From NCBI GenBank assembly GCA_024644125.1, contig JAHELQ010000123.1:1-11626 (forward strand): 11,626 bases of DNA. The letters run 5' to 3'. This document shows, in pieces, positions 6,746 to 11,626 of the stretch (positions are counted from its first letter, which is position 1; the number at the start of each line of letters is the position of its first letter). Below the pieces are notes generated by a model, which was not told where the DNA came from, made no database searches, and saw nothing but the letters and a program-made list of their open reading frames with translations. This stretch comes from Candidatus Aminicenantota bacterium. Lineage in GTDB: Bacteria > Acidobacteriota > Aminicenantia > UBA2199. The translations under genes and the position numbers were made by a program.

Positions 6746-7469
6746 TCGCGAAAAATACTGCATTTTTTGGAATCGCGTCGAAAAGCAAGCGTTTTCGCCC
6801 TCGAAAGATGAAAAAGATCAACGGAGATGGCTCAAAAATTGTCTCATTTATTTTTTAAAGCAATTCGAACTCGATGAGAAGAAAGTGCATAGTGCAATGG
6901 AAAAATTTTCCAGGCGTTGCAAAGGGAATCCTTTCGAGATAAAAATCCCAATACCTGGATGTGATGTCAATTGTATTCTCGAGTTAGGCGCCATCACTCC
7001 TCAAAAATTTTCTTATTCCCTGGATTGGACCAAAGAAACCAATGATAAACCCAATAAAACCATTCGGTTGGAATATGATAGCACGGGCGATTATTGGCAA
7101 CGAGACGACAAGCCAACAACCCTCCCTGAACGTTCACACCAAAAAAAAATTCTAAATGGGAAAAAAAGAAACAGTCAGGAGAAACATAAAATCTCAAAAA
7201 ATGAATGCTCAGCCGGAGATATAGAGATCATTATCAAGTCCAAAATCGTTCATCCGCCCCTCCACCTTCATCCCGGAATTCACTCCGGGATTCGTATCAG
7301 CTTGAACGAAACCAACCCATTTGTTTTTCTTTATCAACTATTGTTCCAGCTTTTGGTTTTAGTTGGGGAAAAAAAGAGGGATGCAGAAGAAATACGGCTG
7401 ACCAAAAGCCTGTTCGATAACTGGGGGAAATCGCCACTCTCCAGCAGCGACTTGTTCCCGGAAAACTGA
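6738..7469 (+). CDS. Unrecognised basic protein, fourth gene of the operon
   Basis: This 243-residue protein belongs to no family I recognise. Residues 1-130 look like a small mixed domain: basic helices containing RRWLKNCLIYFLKQF, then beta strands around FEIKIPIPGCDVNCILELG. A lysine-rich linker (about 133-160) is encoded by DNA with runs of nine A (7141-7149) and seven A (7161-7167). The C-terminal part (160-243) has strands IEIIIKSKIVHPPLHLHPGIHSGIRISL and a hydrophobic stretch 194-210 (PFVFLYQLLFQLLVLVG), either a buried helix or a weak membrane anchor. The start overlaps the AAA+ gene by 8 bases with no clear SD, so translation is probably coupled. Base composition is more AT-rich than its neighbours. 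The last 12 residues lie inside the right direct repeat, so the natural C-terminus may have been replaced or duplicated. I assign no function. Confidence 0.65.
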   Translation: MADREKYCIFWNRVEKQAFSPSKDEKDQRRWLKNCLIYFLKQFELDEKKVHSAMEKFSRRCKGNPFEIKIPIPGCDVNCILELGAITPQKFSYSLDWTKETNDKPNKTIRLEYDSTGDYWQRDDKPTTLPERSHQKKILNGKKRNSQEKHKISKNECSAGDIEIIIKSKIVHPPLHLHPGIHSGIRISLNETNPFVFLYQLLFQLLVLVGEKKRDAEEIRLTKSLFDNWGKSPLSSSDLFPEN

Positions 7470-7494
7470 ATCACCTCCCATCGTCATCGAGACC
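7431..7494. repeat. Imperfect direct repeat, right copy
   Basis: This is the partner of 1807-1876. It covers the last 12 codons and stop of the fourth operon gene and continues into the spacer before hypF, ending about 30 bases before the hypF -10 box. It shares the exact 19-base core (7461-7479). The matching copies lie about 5.6 kb apart and enclose the whole operon. Confidence 0.65.
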
Positions 7495-7522
7495 AGATCG
7501 TAACTCTCAAACCGATAAAATA

Positions 7523-7531
7523 TGGTATAAT
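7523..7531 (+). promoter_or_regulatory. Extended -10 promoter of hypF, leaderless
   Basis: TGGTATAAT is a perfect extended -10. Its last T is 5 bases before the hypF ATG at 7537, so the predicted transcription start falls on or beside the A of the ATG. The intervening GGGGG is too close to act as a Shine-Dalgarno sequence. No usable -35 is visible at 17 bases. Confidence 0.6.
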
Positions 7532-7536
7532 GGGGG

Positions 7537-9807
7537 ATGTTTGAGAAGCGGGATTCGTGGTTGATTCGGATAAATGGGATTGTACAGGGGGTCGGCTTCC
7601 GACCGTTCGTGTACAACCTGGCGGAAAAGTATGGATTGAAAGGGTTTGTATTGAACAATACCGAGGGTGTGACCATCCGGGTGGAGGGGAAGAGCTGTTC
7701 GGTGGAGGCGTTTCTCCAGGAAGTGCGAACCAATCCGCCGCCATTGGCGCAGATCAGCCGGATATCGAACGAGCGATCGGAGTTCCAGGATTTCAAGGAA
7801 TTCAGCGTCGAGAAGAGTACCGCCTCGGACAAACGGACAACATTCATTCCGCCTGACACTGGTGTGTGCGCTGAGTGTTTGCGAGAGTTTTTCGACGATG
7901 GGGACAGGCGGTTTCATTATCCGTTTATCACCTGCACCCATTGCGGGCCGCGATTCAGCATTATCGAAGATATCCCATATGACCGGGAAACCACTGCCAT
8001 GAAGGTTTTCCCCCTTTGCGACGATTGCCAAAAAGAATATGACCTGCCGCCGGACCGGCGGTTTCACACTGAACCGACGGCTTGCGGAACGTGCGGGCCG
8101 CGATTGTCCTTACTCGACAGGGACAGGAAGCTAATTTCGGATGACACAGATAATATCGCTAGACAAACAGTCGAATACTTAAAAGACGGGAAAATCCTTG
8201 CCATCAAAGGCGTCGGCGGCTTTCACCTGGCGGTGGACGCGACGAACGACGAAGCAGTCGATCTGTTGAGAGAACGCAAGAGGCGGCCCTTCAAGCCGTT
8301 CGCGTTGATGAGCGGTTCGTTGGATACCATCGAGAGCTTCCTCCACATATCTCCCAAAGAGACGGAGATGCTTCTCTCGAAAGAACGGCCCATCGTGATC
8401 TTGAAAGAGACCAAACCGTTGGTGAGTAGATCTGTGGCGCCGGAGCTCACGTTTTTGGGGGTTATGCTTCCCTACACTCCGTTTCAACATTTGCTCTTCG
8501 CGAACGATCCTTCGCTTGTATTGGTGATGACCAGCGGGAATATCAGCGAAGAGCCCATCGTCTGCGGCAACGATGAAGCCTTCGATAAGTTGGGTCATAT
8601 CGCCGATTATTTTGTCAATTTCGACCGGGACATCGTGGCCCAATCGGATGACAGCGTGCTGTTCGCGGTTGATGAAGAGCCCTATGTCATCCGGCGCGCC
8701 AAAGGATTTGTCCCGGTACCTGTGATGTCTTCCCCCACCCTCCGCCATATCCTGGCCACCGGCGCGGACTTGAAAAACAATTTCGCCATCGCCAAAGACA
8801 ACGTCATCATTCAAAGCCAATACATCGGCGATCTGGAAAGCCCCCTGACCGCCGGAGTCTACCGTAGCACCCTGGAGCATTTCGAGAAAATCTTCGCGGT
8901 GAAGCCTGAGATTGTGGTCTCGGACATGCATCCCAATTATTTCTCGTCCGCTATTGCCGCAGAATACGAGCAAATGGGTTTAAAACGAATCCGGGTGCAA
9001 CATCATCACGCCCATATCGCGTCGGTTTTGGAAGATCGCCAAATAGACGAAAAGGTCATCGGTATCGCTTTCGACGGGACCGGGTACGGTCTGGACGGCC
9101 GAATTTGGGGCGGCGAATTCCTCATCGCCGATCGAAACTCGTTCGCGCGGGCGGCCCATTTTTCCTATTTCCCGCTGCCCGGAGGCGAAAAAGCGATCAA
9201 AGAGGTGTGGCGCATCGGTTTAGCCTTGCTCTACAATACCTTCGGCAAAGATCTCTATCCAGGAAACCCGAAGCGAGCGATGATCGTCCAATTGCTGGAG
9301 AAAAATTTGAATTCCCCTCTTTGTTGCAGTGTCGGTCGTTTATTCGACGGAATCTCCGCCATCCTGGGCGTTTCCGAATCGGTCTCAACCGAAGCCGAAG
9401 CGGCGCAAAAACTGGAAGAGCTAGCTCTCGCCGGGAAAAAAGAGTTGCCCCTCTCGCCAATTCTTCCGGTTGGGGACGAATTGGTCATCGACAACAGCTT
9501 CATTGTAAGGCAGGTAGTGGAATGGCTTCAGAAAGGCGAAGAACCGGCCGATATCGCCAGAGGCTTTCACAAACTCCTGGCGAATACCACCGTAAATACC
9601 GCGGAAATTCTCCGTAACCGCTACCAATTGAGCCGGGTCGCCCTTTCCGGCGGCGTGTTCCACAACCGTTTCCTACTGCATCTGATCATGAAGGGTCTGG
9701 CAAAAAAGAATTTCAAGATCCTGACCCCACGGGACACTCCGTTTAACGATGGTTGTATGGCGTTGGGTCAAATCGTTGTTGCAAAAGCGATGTTAGCTTC
9801 TATTTAG
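7537..9807 (+). CDS. hypF: Carbamoyltransferase HypF, [NiFe]-hydrogenase maturation
   Basis: HypF uses carbamoyl phosphate and ATP to carbamoylate the C-terminal cysteine of HypE, the source of the cyanide ligands of [NiFe] hydrogenase. The 756 residues are full length with all domains: acylphosphatase (8-92, VQGVGFRPF with R22 and N40), an exact CX2C-X18-CX2C-X24-CX2C-X18-CX2C zinc domain (C111, C114, C133, C136, C161, C164, C183, C186), a YrdC-like domain (about 200-385, KGVGGFHL at 224 and SGN at 333) and a Kae1-like domain (about 395-750, HHHAH 489-493, DGTGYG 513-518, LSGGVFHN near the end). The ATG directly follows an extended -10, so the mRNA is probably leaderless; TTG at codon 9 is a less likely start. 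No other hyp or hydrogenase gene is in the window. The stop overlaps the convergent rho stop by 8 bases. Confidence 0.96.
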   Translation: MFEKRDSWLIRINGIVQGVGFRPFVYNLAEKYGLKGFVLNNTEGVTIRVEGKSCSVEAFLQEVRTNPPPLAQISRISNERSEFQDFKEFSVEKSTASDKRTTFIPPDTGVCAECLREFFDDGDRRFHYPFITCTHCGPRFSIIEDIPYDRETTAMKVFPLCDDCQKEYDLPPDRRFHTEPTACGTCGPRLSLLDRDRKLISDDTDNIARQTVEYLKDGKILAIKGVGGFHLAVDATNDEAVDLLRERKRRPFKPFALMSGSLDTIESFLHISPKETEMLLSKERPIVILKETKPLVSRSVAPELTFLGVMLPYTPFQHLLFANDPSLVLVMTSGNISEEPIVCGNDEAFDKLGHIADYFVNFDRDIVAQSDDSVLFAVDEEPYVIRRAKGFVPVPVMSSPTLRHILATGADLKNNFAIAKDNVIIQSQYIGDLESPLTAGVYRSTLEHFEKIFAVKPEIVVSDMHPNYFSSAIAAEYEQMGLKRIRVQHHHAHIASVLEDRQIDEKVIGIAFDGTGYGLDGRIWGGEFLIADRNSFARAAHFSYFPLPGGEKAIKEVWRIGLALLYNTFGKDLYPGNPKRAMIVQLLEKNLNSPLCCSVGRLFDGISAILGVSESVSTEAEAAQKLEELALAGKKELPLSPILPVGDELVIDNSFIVRQVVEWLQKGEEPADIARGFHKLLANTTVNTAEILRNRYQLSRVALSGGVFHNRFLLHLIMKGLAKKNFKILTPRDTPFNDGCMALGQIVVAKAMLASI

Positions 9808-10735
9808 TTTCTTCCAACAGAAAATCTTCATTGGTAGGATATTTTTCAAGAAATTTCAGGAACAATTCCATCCCTTGCTTGGTCTTCACCTTCGACAGGG
9901 CGCGACGCAATTTGGCGATCTGTTTCATTTCCTTCGGACCATAGAGGAGTTCTTCTCGCCGGGTACCGCTGGCCAATAGATTAATGGCGGGAAACACCCT
10001 CGCCTCAGCCAGATTTCGATCCAGGATGATTTCGCTATTGCCTGTCCCCTTAAATTCTTCGAATATCAATTGATCCATCCGGGAGCCTGTATCGACCAAC
10101 ACTGTGGCGATAATGGTCAACGAACCGCCATTCTCGATATTGCGGGCCATACCGAAAAACCGTCGAGGTATTTCCAGAGCGCCGGATTGTAGACCGCCGG
10201 ACATGGTGCGCCCCCGCTGCCCGGGCGCGGCCTTTTTATGATTGAACGCCCTGGCCATCCGTGTCAGGCTGTCAACCAGCACAACCACATCATAACCTTC
10301 TTCCAATTCACAGGTAACCCGTTTCATGGTAGATTGGGTCAATTTTATATGCTGCCGGGTGTCCAGGTCATTGGAACTGGCCAACACCTCGGCATTGACT
10401 TGCCGTTTAAAATGAGTGACCTCTTCGGGTCTCTCATCGATCAGAAGCACGATGATCCGGGCTTTGGGGCTGGCCAACCGGATCGATTTCGCGATCTGTT
10501 CCAACAAAATCGTTTTCCCCGCTTTCGGAGGAGACACGATCAAGCCACGGGTTCCTTTAGCAATCGGTGCAATCAGGTCCACAACCCGCATGGCGGGTTC
10601 GCCGCTTATCGACAGGTTAAACCGCTCATCCGGCGGAATGGCAGTCAGCCTGGTATAGGGAATGTTTTTTTCAATTTTTTCCGGAGGCAAAACCTCTCTC
10701 CTTAAGGCAAATTCAGAATGATTGTAGTAATCCAC
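9800..10735 (-). CDS. rho: Rho-type helicase lacking the N-terminal RNA-binding domain
   Basis: This 311-residue protein matches only the ATPase part of transcription terminator Rho (E. coli Rho has 419). Present are Walker A PPKAGKT (69-75), catalytic DERPEEV (100-106, E101), Walker B VVVLVDS (150-156), a Q/R-loop region RGRTMSGG (174-181), PRRFFGMARN (190-199), EEFKGTGN and SGTRREELL, with R259 as the likely arginine finger. Residue 1 corresponds to about residue 111 of E. coli Rho, so the Rho_N and nearly all of the OB-fold primary site are absent. The start is GTG, preceded in frame by TAG, and upstream DNA is non-coding with a good promoter, so this is not a simple sequencing frameshift near the start. 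The motor looks intact. It could be a second, specialised Rho or the only one in this organism. The gene is convergent with hypF. Confidence 0.92.
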   Translation of the reverse strand: MDYYNHSEFALRREVLPPEKIEKNIPYTRLTAIPPDERFNLSISGEPAMRVVDLIAPIAKGTRGLIVSPPKAGKTILLEQIAKSIRLASPKARIIVLLIDERPEEVTHFKRQVNAEVLASSNDLDTRQHIKLTQSTMKRVTCELEEGYDVVVLVDSLTRMARAFNHKKAAPGQRGRTMSGGLQSGALEIPRRFFGMARNIENGGSLTIIATVLVDTGSRMDQLIFEEFKGTGNSEIILDRNLAEARVFPAINLLASGTRREELLYGPKEMKQIAKLRRALSKVKTKQGMELFLKFLEKYPTNEDFLLEETK

Positions 10736-10760
10736 CTAAGATAATTAACTCTGATATGTT

Positions 10761-10789
10761 AATATAGTTATAAAACATTTTTTTGTCAA
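10761..10789 (-). promoter_or_regulatory. Strong sigma-70-like promoter of rho
   Basis: On the minus strand TTGACA (10789-10784), a 17-base spacer and TATATT (10766-10761) give a perfect -35 and a 5/6 -10. Transcription would start near 10754, leaving a leader of about 19 bases before the GTG at 10735. The leader has no SD at normal spacing. The promoter sits exactly before the shortened reading frame, which supports the short Rho as the real product. Confidence 0.7.
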
Positions 10790-10904
10790 CCCCTCTTCCA
10801 CTTTATATCAAAAATCGCCAAAAAAATCTATGCCACCAAAATCATAATCCCCCTCATCTATTCGATTTTCCCTCGATTCGACATTCGAAACCAGCCCACG
10901 AGAT

Positions 10905-10933
10905 TTGACTTTTTGTTGGCGGTCTGTTATACC
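10905..10933 (+). promoter_or_regulatory. Promoter of the small membrane protein and permease genes
   Basis: TTGACT (10905-10910), a 17-base spacer and TATACC (10928-10933). The predicted start near 10940 is about 8 bases before the ATG at 10948, so the leader is too short for a ribosome binding site. It diverges from the rho promoter. The roughly 115 bases between the two hold nothing else I can identify apart from a few TTCGA repeats around 10860-10890. Confidence 0.45.
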
Positions 10934-10947
10934 TAAACAGCAATACT

Positions 10948-11106
10948 ATGAATAGCGACGTTATAATTGGAAGCATGATCGTTTTTGGAGCGTTGGGCTT
11001 AATCACTTACCTGGTCTTCAGGAGTGTTAGAACCATCGATCTTATCCATAAGAAAAAACTGAATTCAGCGCGAGAAATAACCAAAAAAATTAATGAAACC
11101 AGATAA
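10948..11106 (+). CDS. Small single-helix membrane protein
   Basis: The 52 residues from ATG 10948 begin MNSDVIIGSMIVFGALGLIT. One membrane helix spans about residues 5-24, followed by a strongly basic, helical tail (FRSVRTIDLIHKKKLNSAREITKKINETR), as expected for an inward-facing C-terminus. A promoter with optimal spacing lies just upstream, with no SD. The last 14 bases overlap the start of the permease gene, so the two are probably translated together. I do not recognise a family. Small one-helix subunits that stabilise or regulate transporters are known, and this could be one for the adjacent permease. The coding reality rests on the helix-plus-basic-tail pattern, promoter position and overlap. 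Confidence 0.55.
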   Translation: MNSDVIIGSMIVFGALGLITYLVFRSVRTIDLIHKKKLNSAREITKKINETR

Positions 11107-11626
11107 CCCTCAAATATCGACAGAACTATCCCGCGAACTTTCCCTCTTTCACGTCACCATGATGGGACTCGGGATGATGATCGGCGCCGGCGTTTTCCTG
11201 GGCATCGGTAACTCCATCTATGTCGCCGGCCCCGGCGGCGTGTTGTTGACATTCTCACTCAATGGAGTTATCGCGTTGTTCACCGCATTGTCATATGCGG
11301 AACTTAGCTCCGCCATACCCAAAGCCGGCGGCGCGTACAATTTTGCCCGACTGGCGTTTGGACGTGGTACCAGCTTTATTGCGGGCTGGATGGAATGGTT
11401 TGCTTCCAGCGTTGCCGGAAGTCTTTATGCCGTTACCTTCGCCATTTACACAGTCCGGTATTTTCAGAGTTTGCGCATGCTGGAATGGGTGCCCTTCCCC
11501 GTTTATTACACTGAAAAGATCGTGGCCTTGCTAATCGCCGCCTTTTTTATTTACATCAATTACAGAGGCGCTTCAGAAGCGGGAAAAATCGGCGCGTTTT
11601 TCACTCTGGGGCAAACGTTGTTTTTG
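11093..11626 (+). CDS. APC-family amino-acid permease (partial, N-terminal part)
   Basis: The frame is open from ATG 11093 to the window edge, giving the first 178 residues. The first helix carries GMMIGAGVF (27-35), the glycine-rich unwound segment that binds substrate in APC transporters. The second helix ends in SYAELSSAIPKAGGAY (67-82), a hallmark of the family. Further hydrophobic segments follow around 95-120 (GWMEWFASSVAGSLYAV) and 140-160 (IVALLIAAFFIYINY). A full member has about 12 helices in 430-500 residues, so more than half is outside the window. Import of an amino acid by proton symport or exchange is expected; the substrate cannot be read from this part. There is no good SD before the ATG, which lies inside the end of the small membrane protein gene. 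Later in-frame ATGs (codons 23 and 24) lie inside helix 1 and are poorer choices. Confidence 0.88.
   Translation, partial: MKPDNPQISTELSRELSLFHVTMMGLGMMIGAGVFLGIGNSIYVAGPGGVLLTFSLNGVIALFTALSYAELSSAIPKAGGAYNFARLAFGRGTSFIAGWMEWFASSVAGSLYAVTFAIYTVRYFQSLRMLEWVPFPVYYTEKIVALLIAAFFIYINYRGASEAGKIGAFFTLGQTLFL

Noticed and set aside
8179..8973. 264-residue open frame on the minus strand inside hypF
   Set aside because: Antisense to well conserved HypF domains; His/Arg/Asp-rich translation with no motif and no promoter or SD noticed.
10860..10896. Clustered TTCGA motifs in the rho/permease divergent region
   Set aside because: The copies are short, irregularly spaced and AT-rich; an operator cannot be distinguished from chance.
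10736..10947. Missing Rho N-terminal domain hidden by a frameshift upstream
   Set aside because: The upstream DNA is AT-rich with stops, gives no Rho_N or OB-fold-like translation, and contains two promoters instead.
1..11626. CRISPR arrays, tRNA or rRNA genes, transposases, integrases
   Set aside because: No regularly spaced repeats, no cloverleaf or rRNA-like sequence, and no DDE or recombinase motifs were seen on either strand.

Overview
The window is bacterial chromosomal DNA of intermediate GC. A bacterium is indicated by a Rho-type helicase, HypF, sigma-70-like promoters and tightly overlapping operons. I cannot name the phylum. Several genes start within 0 to 20 bases of a strong -10 box and lack a Shine-Dalgarno sequence, so leaderless or near-leaderless transcription appears common here.

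Layout: (1) 3-188, the 3' end of an unrecognised gene. (2) 189-660, a non-coding stretch of about 470 bases. It holds a GGGACAGGTACCTG-type palindrome, an AT-rich part with a possible structured small RNA, a clear 12-bp hairpin terminator and the promoter of the next gene. (3) 661-1776, a four-helix DUF3592-type membrane protein with a C-rich, G-poor 3' end. (4) 1958-7469, a compact four-gene operon on the plus strand: SIR2-family NADase, HerA-type ATPase, Orc/Cdc6-like AAA+ ATPase and an unrecognised basic protein. Its spacings are 1 base, then 4- and 8-base overlaps. Both edges carry copies of an imperfect 60-70 base direct repeat. (5) 7537-9807, hypF, the [NiFe]-hydrogenase maturation carbamoyltransferase. 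(6) 9800-10735 on the minus strand, a Rho protein reduced to its ATPase motor, with its stop codon region overlapping that of hypF. (7) 10948-11626, a 52-residue single-helix membrane protein overlapping the start of an APC-family amino-acid permease that runs off the window.

The main point of interest is the four-gene operon. Its first two genes match the known SIR2-HerA anti-phage architecture, in which a HerA hexamer is combined with a SIR2 NADase that depletes NAD+ on infection. Here the pair is translationally coupled to an AAA+ ATPase with an unusual Walker B motif and to a protein I do not recognise. This suggests a four-component version in which the extra pair may act as sensor or regulator. 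The flanking repeats suggest that the module was inserted or duplicated as a unit between its neighbours.
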